Both the position numbers and the translations under genes were made by a program. From the NCBI GenBank assembly GCA_011390855.1, contig JAABRN010000015.1:1-6732 (forward strand): a stretch of DNA of 6,732 bases. The letters run 5' to 3'. The stretch comes from Hydrogenophaga sp. GTDB taxonomy: Bacteria; Pseudomonadota; Gammaproteobacteria; Burkholderiales; Burkholderiaceae_C. Positions within the stretch are counted from its first letter, which is position 1. The number at the start of each line of letters is the position of its first letter. The notes under the pieces are model-generated. The model saw only the letters and a list, made by a program, of their open reading frames with translations, did no database searches and was not told where the DNA came from. Below, piece by piece: positions 1 to 6,231 of this stretch.

Positions 1-482
1 ACCATGCGGAACACGCCTGCATAACCCTGGCGGGTGTAGGCTGGGTTGGTTGCCGATGGGGAGATCTGGGGAATACCAGCTTCGTTGTAGATCTGCGAAG
101 CCGGAATGGTGGTGCCCGAGTTCAGGTGACCAATCACACCGGCCACTTTGGCGTCGACCAGCTTGGTAGCGGCAGCAGTGCCCTGCCTTGGATCGCCAGC
201 GTCGTCTTCAGCCAGCAGTTCAAAAGTGGTGGGCTTGCCGTCGATCGTCAAACCGGCTGCATTCAGCTCTTCGATGGCCATTTTGGCACCGTTTTCGTTG
301 TCTTTGCCCAGGTGGGCAATGGCACCGCTGGTGGGCCCGACGTGGCCAATCTTGATGACCTGAGCTTCAACCGCAGGAGCGGCCGCCGGGGCGGCTGCTA
401 CGGGTGCTGCCTCTTCTTTTTTGCCGCAAGCAGCAAGCGCGACAGCCGCAGCGATCACGGCCAGTTTGATGTTCAGTTGCAT
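1..482 (-). CDS. Branched-chain amino acid ABC transporter substrate-binding lipoprotein (LivJ/LivK-like), 3' end cut by window edge
   Basis: The first 160 codons of a periplasmic ligand-binding protein are present; the rest lies beyond the left edge. The ATG (480-482 on the complement) is preceded by GAGG (489-492) at 6 nt, a good ribosome binding site. Residues 1-18 form a lipoprotein signal peptide ending in a lipobox, LAAC, with Cys19 as the lipidated residue, followed by a charged GKKEE and an Ala/Pro-rich linker to about residue 40. The mature fold begins with VIKIGHVGPTSGAIAHLGKD, the first strand and ligand-site loop of type I periplasmic binding proteins. AEDDAGDPRQGTAAATKLV, GVIGHLNSGTTIPASQIYN and GIPQISPSATNPAYT follow and are typical of the Leu/Ile/Val-binding family (Peripla_BP_6). 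The family captures amino acids and delivers them to LivHMGF-type permeases. No permease gene is visible here, so the ligand is not established; other family members bind amides, urea or aromatic acids. Confidence 0.9.
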   Translation of the reverse strand, partial: MQLNIKLAVIAAAVALAACGKKEEAAPVAAAPAAAPAVEAQVIKIGHVGPTSGAIAHLGKDNENGAKMAIEELNAAGLTIDGKPTTFELLAEDDAGDPRQGTAAATKLVDAKVAGVIGHLNSGTTIPASQIYNEAGIPQISPSATNPAYTRQGYAGVFRM

Positions 483-544
483 AGAAATCCTCAGAAAGGA
501 GCAGTAGTTGGAATGCGGAGGGAACTTATTTCTCCACATCCATA

Positions 545-573
545 AAGATACTCCAAAAAACACCGTTATTGAA
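545..573 (-). promoter_or_regulatory. Possible sigma70-type promoter for the substrate-binding protein gene
   Basis: On the minus strand, TTCAAT (568-573) and TATCTT (545-550) are separated by exactly 17 nt and lie in the only AT-rich stretch upstream of the gene. Transcription would start near 538 and give a leader of about 55 nt. The -35 matches consensus at three of six positions and the -10 at four of six, so this is a weak prediction based on spacing and position. Confidence 0.25.
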
Positions 574-589
574 CGTCCCGGACTACAGG

Positions 590-602
590 TCGATGACATC
601 GA
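590..602. repeat. Dyad TCGATGACATCGA, possible operator
   Basis: Two perfect 6-bp arms (TCGATG and CATCGA) flank a single central A. The dyad is centred about 58 bp upstream of the predicted transcription start of the substrate-binding protein gene, a position typical of an activator site. No regulator is recognised from the sequence, and the short arms could arise by chance. Confidence 0.3.
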
Positions 603-622
603 GGGTTTGTACGAAGCCCTAT

Positions 623-651
623 TACCTCAATGAATGAGTCATTAGTACCTC
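623..651. repeat. AATGAGTCATT dyad flanked by direct TACCTC repeats
   Basis: AATGA and TCATT (633-643) form a perfect dyad around a central G. It is bracketed by two copies of TACCTC (623-628 and 646-651) whose starts are 23 bp apart, roughly two helical turns. The element lies between holC and the substrate-binding protein gene. It may be a protein binding site for the latter, but nothing in the sequence identifies the protein. Confidence 0.25.
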
Positions 652-655
652 GGAT

Positions 656-707
656 GCCTGAGGATTTTTGGGGCCAGCGATGCGGCGCAAAACCCCCGTG
701 CTCAGGC
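656..707. terminator. Imperfect long stem-loop downstream of holC, possible transcription barrier
   Basis: GCCTGAG (656-662) and CTCAGGC (701-707) are perfect 7-bp inverted repeats. Inside them GGGG (670-673) can pair with CCCC (694-697), and GCG (677-679) with CGC (686-688), which gives a long arm broken by internal loops. It starts 13 bp past the holC stop codon, where the pepA-holC message would be expected to end. There is no T tract after the outer arm on either strand, so it is not a classical intrinsic terminator; it may protect the 3' end or act with Rho. Confidence 0.35.
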
Positions 708-720
708 TGCAACAAGACCG

Positions 721-1143
721 TTACGGCTTGACCTCGTGCCAGACGGGTACGACGCCCTGGGCGCGATAGCGTCGCAGACGATCACGCGCGGCCTGCCTGT
801 CAAGATCGTCCAATGTGACGATTTCAAAGATTTTTTCAAACTGTTGCCACCCCTCCACCCACTCTCGCTGAAGGTTGACCAACAAGGCCGAATGGGCTTG
901 AACGGGCAGATCCGAGCCGATTTGAATGGGTGTTCTTGTGGTGACATAGGCCGGAGCACCGGCCACGCAATGGGGAATGAAGCTGCCTGGTGCCAGCGTC
1001 CACATGGCGGCTTCCACCTGCTGGACGACGACGGGATCGGCGAGCACAAACAGCGAGGAACCTTTGGCATAGGCCTTGCGGAGCAAACGACAGGCGTATT
1101 CGACCTTGTCAGGCGCATTGAAATGAAAAGCAATGTCTGTCAA
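721..1143 (-). CDS. holC: DNA polymerase III chi subunit (HolC)
   Basis: This 140-residue protein matches the HolC family in length (E. coli chi is 147 residues) and pattern. It shows an N-terminal region with VEYACRLLRKAYAKGSSLFVLA (in part, residues 14-35), then VEAAMWTLAPGSFIPHCVAG (43-62), in which SFIPH and AG are hallmark residues, and a C-terminal RLRRYRAQGV segment (122-131). Chi is the clamp-loader accessory that binds single-strand-binding protein and, through psi (HolD), links it to the polymerase III holoenzyme in the cytoplasm. The start is TTG at 1141-1143: no ATG or GTG fits, and the in-frame codon eight triplets upstream is the pepA stop. The ribosome binding site is only a loose G-rich run (GGGGCGGG). 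The gap to pepA is 24 bp, so the two are almost certainly co-transcribed, as pepA and holC are adjacent in E. coli. valS, which follows holC in E. coli, is absent here. Confidence 0.92.
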   Translation of the reverse strand: MTDIAFHFNAPDKVEYACRLLRKAYAKGSSLFVLADPVVVQQVEAAMWTLAPGSFIPHCVAGAPAYVTTRTPIQIGSDLPVQAHSALLVNLQREWVEGWQQFEKIFEIVTLDDLDRQAARDRLRRYRAQGVVPVWHEVKP

Positions 1144-1167
1144 GTCCCGCCCCGTCGCAAGGTCAAA

Positions 1168-2664
1168 TCAACGCTTGCGCCGGACGGGCTTGGGAGCATT
1201 CGCACCAGCCCGGGGTGGCGCAGCAGCCACGTCCAGGACGTATTGAAGCAGCAACGGCACCGGCCTGCCGGTGCTGCCCTTGGCCGCGCCGCTTTTCCAG
1301 GCCGTTCCAGCGATGTCCAGATGCGCCCAAGGCAAATCGGTTGCAAATTTCTGCAGGAATTTGGCGGCCGTGATGGCACCGCCAGCCCTTCCGGCCACAT
1401 TGCCCATGTCGGCAAAGTTTGACTTCAGGCCTTCCCCATACTCGTCATCAAGAGGCATGCGCCAGCAGGGATCCAGCGCGGTTTCGCCCGCTTTGAAGAG
1501 CGCGTCAGCCAGATCGTCGCGGCCCGAGAACAACCCGGAGCGAACGCCGCCCAATGCGATCACGCAGGCGCCGGTGAGCGTTGCGATGTCGACCACACTG
1601 TGCGGTTTGAGGCGCGCAGCGTAGGTCAAGGCGTCGCACAGAATCAGCCGCCCTTCCGCGTCTGTGTTGAGAATCTCGATGGTCTGACCACTCATGCTGG
1701 TGACCACGTCGCCAGGCTTGACGGCTTGACCATCAGGCATGTTTTCGCAAGCGGGAATCACGCCGACCACATTCACGGCGGGTTGAAGTTCAGCCAGTGC
1801 CGCAAAGGTACCCAGCACGCTGGCCGCACCACCCATGTCGAACTTCATCTCGTCCATTTCAGCCGCCGGCTTGATGGAAATGCCGCCCGTATCAAACGTG
1901 ATGCCCTTGCCCACCAGCACCACTGGCGCCACGCCCTTCTCGCCTCCGGCGTAGTGCATCACGATGAAACGGAGGGGCTCGACCGATCCTTTGGCAACCG
2001 CGAGAAAGGCACCCATGGCAAGCGCTTCGACCTGCTTGGGCCCGAGCACTTCGGTCCTGATGTTGGGCTTTCTACCCAGCTTTCTCGCCGCCTCGGCGAG
2101 CATGCTCGGCGTGGCGTGGTTGGCTGGCCGGTTTGCCCACTCTTTGGCAAACTCCACACCCACGATCTGGGCCTTGCCAATATTGAATTCGTCTTGCACC
2201 GCAGCCGCCTTGCCAACGCCAACGGTGACCCGCTGCAGCGCGCGAGCCTTGGCCGAGGGTTTGGTGGTGGTGTACATATAAGTGGCGTCGGCACAGGCCT
2301 GCATCGCTGCGCGCACGGCATGTCCATCGTCTGGCAGCAGGCTGAGCAGCAGGCCCAGCTTCTTGACATTTGGCAACTTCAACTGAGCCACGCCCGCCGC
2401 GACGGCCTTGCGCACGTTGGCGGCGCCCCCGGAGCCAGCGCGCACCAGCACCACACGGGTGGCCTTGAAGCCTGCCGCCTGGTAGCACACCAGCGTCTTG
2501 CCGACGCTGCTCTCAAGGTCGCCAAGGCGAATGGCCGAGGCGACCAGTTCGTTCAGCGGATCGGCCTTTGCAGTGGCGACCGTGTCAGGCACCAGAACCA
2601 GCAGGGCGTCCACAACGAGCCCTGCGGCCAAGGAGGGAGATAGGGTCTTGAGTTCGAAGTCCAT
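1168..2664 (-). CDS. pepA: Leucyl aminopeptidase (cytosol aminopeptidase, M17 family)
   Basis: The product has 498 residues, close to E. coli PepA (503). It has an N-terminal macro-like domain (about 1-160) and a C-terminal two-metal peptidase domain (about 165-480). The catalytic set is complete: Lys253 and Asp258 in VGKGITFDTGG, Lys265, Asp276 in KFDMGGA, and Asp335, Glu337 and Arg339 in the signature NTDAEGRL (333-340). All sit at a constant offset of 17 from the E. coli residues. The enzyme removes N-terminal residues, preferring Leu, from cytosolic peptides and forms hexamers. In E. coli PepA also binds DNA (carAB control, Xer recombination at cer); whether this one does cannot be read from the sequence. 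The ATG at 2662-2664 is preceded by AGAGGAA (2674-2680) at 9 nt. The C-terminus ends in a basic PVRRKR tail. It is divergent from lptF and followed by holC. Confidence 0.97.
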   Translation of the reverse strand: MDFELKTLSPSLAAGLVVDALLVLVPDTVATAKADPLNELVASAIRLGDLESSVGKTLVCYQAAGFKATRVVLVRAGSGGAANVRKAVAAGVAQLKLPNVKKLGLLLSLLPDDGHAVRAAMQACADATYMYTTTKPSAKARALQRVTVGVGKAAAVQDEFNIGKAQIVGVEFAKEWANRPANHATPSMLAEAARKLGRKPNIRTEVLGPKQVEALAMGAFLAVAKGSVEPLRFIVMHYAGGEKGVAPVVLVGKGITFDTGGISIKPAAEMDEMKFDMGGAASVLGTFAALAELQPAVNVVGVIPACENMPDGQAVKPGDVVTSMSGQTIEILNTDAEGRLILCDALTYAARLKPHSVVDIATLTGACVIALGGVRSGLFSGRDDLADALFKAGETALDPCWRMPLDDEYGEGLKSNFADMGNVAGRAGGAITAAKFLQKFATDLPWAHLDIAGTAWKSGAAKGSTGRPVPLLLQYVLDVAAAPPRAGANAPKPVRRKR

Positions 2665-2691
2665 AATTGCGTATTCCTCTAATCTGATTCG
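2665..2691. promoter_or_regulatory. Very short divergent pepA/lptF intergenic region
   Basis: Only 27 bp separate the two start codons. The minus strand carries the pepA ribosome binding site AGAGGAA (2674-2680). The plus strand has no Shine-Dalgarno sequence before lptF but has -10-like hexamers TAATCT (2680-2685) and TATTCC (2672-2677); TTGAGT (2648-2653), inside pepA, lies 18 bp before the second. A start from TAATCT would fall at about the lptF ATG. The pepA promoter cannot fit in the gap and must lie inside the 5' part of lptF. These promoter elements are weak matches. Confidence 0.35.
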
Positions 2692-3801
2692 ATGTTATTC
2701 CATTCCTCCATTCGCAGAGAGTTGGCACGCAGTTTCGGGGCAACCCTGGTGGTCTTGTTCACCATCGTGATCACCATGCTGCTCATCCGCACTCTTGGAC
2801 TCGCTTCGCAAGGCAGCGTCAATCCGGAAGAGATCATGCTGGTGCTCGGGTACACCGTGGTGGGCCGCATGCCCACGATCCTCACGCTGGCACTGTTCAT
2901 TTCGATTGTTTTCACGCTTTCCCGCATGTACCGGGACAGCGAAATGATTATCTGGTTTGCCAGCGGACGTTCGCTGGGTGGCCTGCTCGGCCCAGTGATG
3001 CGCTTCTCATGGCCGGTACTGCTGGTCATCACGTTCATGGTCTTCTTCGTCTGGCCATGGGCCAACCAGCAGACCGACGAGCTGCGTGATCGCTTTGAAC
3101 AGCGAGGCGATCTTGATCGGATCGCGCCAGGCCAGTTCCAGGAATCGTCCAGCGGGCGAAGGGTGTTTTTCATTGACAAGGACACCGCTGACGGCACGGA
3201 GGGACGCAACATCTTCATCTCCAGCATCGAAGAGGACGGGTCTGAAAGCGTGACCTCTGCGAGGTCGGCGCGCATCGAGATGATCGACGACCGCCAGATG
3301 TTGATCCTCAGCAACGGCCAGAGGCTTGACACCAGCCAGGATACGGGGGATCTCAAGGTCAGTGAATTTGAAGAATATGCCACTCAGATCGGCTATTCGA
3401 AGGTTGCTCCCGGCAGCAGTCAGGCATTGAAGGCCACGTCCTCCTGGCAACTGCTGGTCGATCCCACACTGGCCAAGCTGGGCGAGTTGGGCTGGCGGAT
3501 TGGCGTTGGGCTCACTGCCCTGAACTTTGTCCTTATCGCCCTGGCCACCACGGTCAGCAATCCGCGGGCGGGGCGCGGCGGCAATCTGTTCTTCACCATG
3601 TTCGCGTTCATCCTTTATTTCAACTTTCTGAACATTGGGCAGCGCTGGGTGACGAGCGGGCTGATGAGCCTGGGAAGCCTGCTGATCGTGCTGCATGGCA
3701 CGGTGTTTCTCCTGGCGGTGCTCTGGCTGGCGAAGCGGCACTACAACCTCAGCCTGCGCGAAGGCCTCCTCGCCTTCGTGGGTCGGAGGGCAGCGCAATG
3801 A
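2692..3801 (+). CDS. lptF: LPS export ABC transporter permease LptF
   Basis: This 369-residue inner-membrane protein belongs to the LptF/LptG (YjgP/YjgQ) family. LptF and LptG form the membrane part of LptB2FG, which pulls lipopolysaccharide from the inner membrane and pushes it onto the LptC-LptA bridge. Hydrophobic segments lie at about 15-35, 57-76 and 102-122, then a periplasmic beta-jellyroll domain (about 125-255), then segments at about 268-288, 298-317 and 328-347, the expected 3+3 layout. The cytoplasmic coupling helix is at SRMYRDSEMIIWFASG (77-92), with acidic Glu84 and the terminal ASG conserved. APGQFQ (145-150) and VSNPRAGRGG (288-297) also match E. coli LptF. The ATG chosen aligns with the E. 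coli N-terminus (SIRRELARS against YLVRETLKS), although no ribosome binding site precedes it. It overlaps lptG by ATGA. Confidence 0.96.
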   Translation: MLFHSSIRRELARSFGATLVVLFTIVITMLLIRTLGLASQGSVNPEEIMLVLGYTVVGRMPTILTLALFISIVFTLSRMYRDSEMIIWFASGRSLGGLLGPVMRFSWPVLLVITFMVFFVWPWANQQTDELRDRFEQRGDLDRIAPGQFQESSSGRRVFFIDKDTADGTEGRNIFISSIEEDGSESVTSARSARIEMIDDRQMLILSNGQRLDTSQDTGDLKVSEFEEYATQIGYSKVAPGSSQALKATSSWQLLVDPTLAKLGELGWRIGVGLTALNFVLIALATTVSNPRAGRGGNLFFTMFAFILYFNFLNIGQRWVTSGLMSLGSLLIVLHGTVFLLAVLWLAKRHYNLSLREGLLAFVGRRAAQ

Positions 3802-4916
3802 AGACGATCCGGCGCCTGATTTACGGAGAAATTTTCATTGCCGTCGGCTTTGTGCTGCTGGCCTTCCTCTCGCTCTTCTACTTCTTCGATTTTGTCGACG
3901 AGTTGACCGCGCTCGGACGGCGCTCACGGCTGGAGCCCGAACTCAGCTACGAGTTGCGGCACGCCTTGCTGTACGTCGCGCTCCTGATTCCGAGCCGGAT
4001 CTATGAACTCATGCCGATCGCCGTGTTGATCGGATCGGTGTTTGTGCTGGCCAGGCTCGCTCAGGGTTCCGAATACACCATCTTGCGAACCAGTGGGCTC
4101 GGACCCTGGCGAGCGCTTCGCACCTTGCTCGGACTGGGTGCCATCTTTGTGGTTCTGACGTTTGCCATTGGTGACTACCTGGCTCCTTTGTCTGACCGGA
4201 CAGCACAGCTCCTGAAGGCCCGCTTCGAGGGTCGGATCAGCGTGGGGCAGACGGGCGCATGGCTGAAGGAACGCCAGACCTACAGCAACTTCTCTGTCAA
4301 CGTGGGTTCGATGACGCCCCGGGGTGAACTGGCCGATATCCGGATCTTCGAGTTCGACAATCACGGCTTTCTGGTCTCCACCATGCAAGCCAGCAACGGT
4401 CAGATCGAGGCGGACGAGTCCTGGACGCTGCGCAGTGTGGTTCGCCGTGAGTTCGATACAGCCGGGCTCTCTTCAGCACACATCAACCGGGTTGAGCAAG
4501 ACATCTTTCGCTGGCCCAGCAGCCTGAGCACCGAGATGGTGTCGGTGGCGCTGCTCAGGCCGGACCGCATGCGCACCACCGATCTGTTTGCCTACATCCA
4601 GCATCTCGACGCCAACAACCAGACGGCGCAGCGTTACGAGATCGAGTTCTGGCGCAAGGTCTTTTACCCGTTGAGTTGCCTGGTGATGGTGGTACTCGCC
4701 CTGCCCTTCGCCTACCTGCATTTCCGTTCAGGCGCACTCACAGGCTATGTGTTTGGCGGTGTGATGATCGGCATCAGTTTCTTCCTGCTCAACAACGTGT
4801 TCGGCTATATCGGTAACCTCAATGAGTGGCGCCCATGGCTGGCTGCAGCTTCGCCAGCCCTGATCTACAGCTTCTTTTCATTGGGTGCGTTTGGCTGGCT
4901 GGTCCTTCGAAGGTAG
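3798..4916 (+). CDS. lptG: LPS export ABC transporter permease LptG
   Basis: This 372-residue partner of LptF has the same 3+3 membrane layout. Hydrophobic segments lie at about 11-31, 56-86 and 104-126, a periplasmic jellyroll domain at about 130-285, and segments at about 290-307, 315-335 and 350-370. The coupling-helix motif GSEYTILRTSG (90-100) corresponds to the E. coli LptG segment that contacts the LptB ATPase. EFWRKVFYPLSCLVMVVLAL (283-301, in part) is the conserved entry to the second membrane half. The start codon overlaps the lptF stop (ATGA at 3798-3801) and has a strong GGAGGG (3785-3790) at 7 nt, so translation is coupled but can also initiate independently. The ATPase gene lptB is not in the window, as in E. 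coli, where it sits at a separate locus. The protein acts in the inner membrane and is normally essential in LPS-producing bacteria. Confidence 0.96.
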   Translation: MKTIRRLIYGEIFIAVGFVLLAFLSLFYFFDFVDELTALGRRSRLEPELSYELRHALLYVALLIPSRIYELMPIAVLIGSVFVLARLAQGSEYTILRTSGLGPWRALRTLLGLGAIFVVLTFAIGDYLAPLSDRTAQLLKARFEGRISVGQTGAWLKERQTYSNFSVNVGSMTPRGELADIRIFEFDNHGFLVSTMQASNGQIEADESWTLRSVVRREFDTAGLSSAHINRVEQDIFRWPSSLSTEMVSVALLRPDRMRTTDLFAYIQHLDANNQTAQRYEIEFWRKVFYPLSCLVMVVLALPFAYLHFRSGALTGYVFGGVMIGISFFLLNNVFGYIGNLNEWRPWLAAASPALIYSFFSLGAFGWLVLRR

Positions 4917-4924
4917 TACTCGAC

Positions 4925-5290
4925 ATGCTTGGTGTGATTGTTTTTGCCCATGGGTCCAGAGATCCACAATGGCGACTGCCGGTGGAGGCAGTGGCCCATC
5001 AGGTCACCCAGAGTGATCCTTCTGTTGCGGTGAGTTGCGCTTACCTGGAGTTGTGCGAACCCGACCTTCCCACAGCCTGCCAGGAACTGGTGAACAAGGG
5101 CGCGAACCGCATTCACGTGCTGCCCCTGTTTTTCGGCATGGGCAAACATGCACGCGAAGATCTGCCTGCACTGATGCATGACATGCGTCAAAAGCACCCG
5201 GCTGTGCAGTTCGAACAGCTGGCCACCGCCGGTGAAGACCCTCGTCTGACCGCTCTGCTGGCCCGCATTGCGCTGGAACGCACGAGATGA
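4925..5290 (+). CDS. cbiX: Small sirohydrochlorin chelatase, CbiX/SirB type
   Basis: The product has 121 residues, the single-domain (CbiX-S) size rather than the roughly 260-residue two-domain form. It opens with LGVIVFAHGSRDPQW, where His9 is the first metal and substrate ligand. It then has LPLFFGMGKHAREDLP (66-81), where His75 is the second; this pair is diagnostic of type II chelatases. The family inserts Co or Fe into sirohydrochlorin in the cytoplasm, as the homodimeric small form. The metal cannot be read from these residues. I infer iron (siroheme for sulfite reductase) because the gene is coupled to cysB and no cobalamin genes are near. An in-frame ATG exists at 4826, but it lies inside lptG and would add 33 non-family residues. 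The ATG at 4925 starts the family motif, lies 8 bp after lptG and has GAAGG (4909-4913) at 11 nt. The stop overlaps the cysB start by ATGA. Confidence 0.9.
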   Translation: MLGVIVFAHGSRDPQWRLPVEAVAHQVTQSDPSVAVSCAYLELCEPDLPTACQELVNKGANRIHVLPLFFGMGKHAREDLPALMHDMRQKHPAVQFEQLATAGEDPRLTALLARIALERTR

Positions 5291-6231
5291 ACCTGCATCA
5301 GTTCCGGTTTGTGCAGGAGGCTGTGCGGCGCAACCTGAACCTCACCGAGGCGGCCAAGGCACTGCACACTTCGCAACCGGGGGTGTCCAAGGCCATCATC
5401 GAACTGGAAGACGAGCTCGGCATCGACATCTTTGCCCGCCACGGCAAACGCATCAAACGCGTCACCGAACCCGGAACCCAGGTGCTCAAGAGCATCGACA
5501 TCATCTTGCGTGAGGTCAACAACCTCAGGCGCATTGGCGATCAGTACTCAGCCCAGGACAGCGGCACGCTTTCGATTGCAACCACGCACACCCAGGCGCG
5601 CTATGTGCTGCCCGGGCCAGTCGCGCAGTTGCGCCAGACATACCCCAAGGTGGGCATCAGCCTGCATCAGGGCTCACCTGACCAGGTGGCCAAGATGTTG
5701 ATGGAAGAAGTGGCTGAAATCGGGGTTGCCACGGAATCGCTGGTCAATTACCCGGACCTCATCACCCTGCCTTGCTACGAATGGCAGCATGTGCTGGTGT
5801 TGCCATTCGACCATCCGCTTCTGGAGCGCGAGCGCATCACGCTGGACGATCTGGCCTCCGTGCCGCTCATCACCTACCACCCGAGCTTCACTGGTCGCAG
5901 CCGCGTCGACCAGGCGTTTGCGCTTCGGCACCTGAAGCCCAACATCGTGCTCGAAGCCATTGATTCGGATGTGATCAAGACCTATGTCAAGCTGGGCATG
6001 GGCGTGGGCATCGTCGCTGAAATGGCGATGCAGGGCGAAAACAAGACGCAAGATCTGGTGGCAAGACCCGCTGCCCAGTTGTTTGGTCACAACCTGGCGC
6101 GGGTGGCCTTCAAGCGGGGCACCTACCTGCGACTCTTCGTGCTCAAGTTTGCCGAGCTCCTGAGCGAAAGGCTCTCGCGCGAGCAGATTCTCCGGGCCAT
6201 GAATGGCACCCCGGACGACTATGAGCTTTGA
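5287..6231 (+). CDS. cysB: LysR-type sulfur assimilation regulator CysB
   Basis: This 314-residue LysR-type regulator has an N-terminal winged helix-turn-helix (about 1-60, recognition region LNLTEAAKALHTSQPGVSKA, 17-36), a linker helix to about 90, and a CysB-class effector domain. The inducer and sulfate pocket residues known in enteric CysB are present at identical numbers: Thr100, Thr102 and Gln103 in TTHTQARYVLP, Thr149, and Thr202 in FTGRSRVD. DSDVIKTYVKLGMGVGIVAE (227-246) is another family signature. CysB activates sulfate uptake and reduction genes when O-acetylserine or N-acetylserine signals cysteine shortage. The C-terminus is about 10 residues shorter than the E. coli protein (324), outside the known pocket. 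It overlaps the chelatase stop (ATGA at 5287-5290), and its own ribosome binding site is weak, so its translation probably depends on coupling. The paralogue Cbl/SsuR is an alternative name, but the match is to CysB throughout. Confidence 0.94.
   Translation: MNLHQFRFVQEAVRRNLNLTEAAKALHTSQPGVSKAIIELEDELGIDIFARHGKRIKRVTEPGTQVLKSIDIILREVNNLRRIGDQYSAQDSGTLSIATTHTQARYVLPGPVAQLRQTYPKVGISLHQGSPDQVAKMLMEEVAEIGVATESLVNYPDLITLPCYEWQHVLVLPFDHPLLERERITLDDLASVPLITYHPSFTGRSRVDQAFALRHLKPNIVLEAIDSDVIKTYVKLGMGVGIVAEMAMQGENKTQDLVARPAAQLFGHNLARVAFKRGTYLRLFVLKFAELLSERLSREQILRAMNGTPDDYEL

Noticed and set aside
126..545. 139-codon plus-strand frame opposite the substrate-binding protein gene
   Set aside because: The minus strand here encodes a clear lipoprotein signal and binding-protein motifs, so the plus-strand frame is a by-product.
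736..1422. 228-codon open frame on the plus strand across holC and the pepA 3' end
   Set aside because: It spans two clear genes on the opposite strand and the gap between them, and its translation matches nothing I recognise.
1600..2643. 347-codon open frame on the plus strand, antisense to pepA
   Set aside because: It lies wholly within pepA, whose catalytic residues are all intact. The antisense protein has no recognisable motif and is rich in His/Gly/Arg, as expected from the complement of GC-rich codons.
3007..3798. 263-codon open frame on the minus strand, antisense to lptF
   Set aside because: It is the complement of the well-supported lptF reading frame, with no motif and no ribosome binding site; long antisense frames are common in GC-rich genes.
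4826..4924. Upstream in-frame ATG that would extend the chelatase by 33 residues into lptG
   Set aside because: The extra residues do not belong to the family, which begins with the LGVIVFAHGSRD strand, and the ATG at 4925 gives the normal length.
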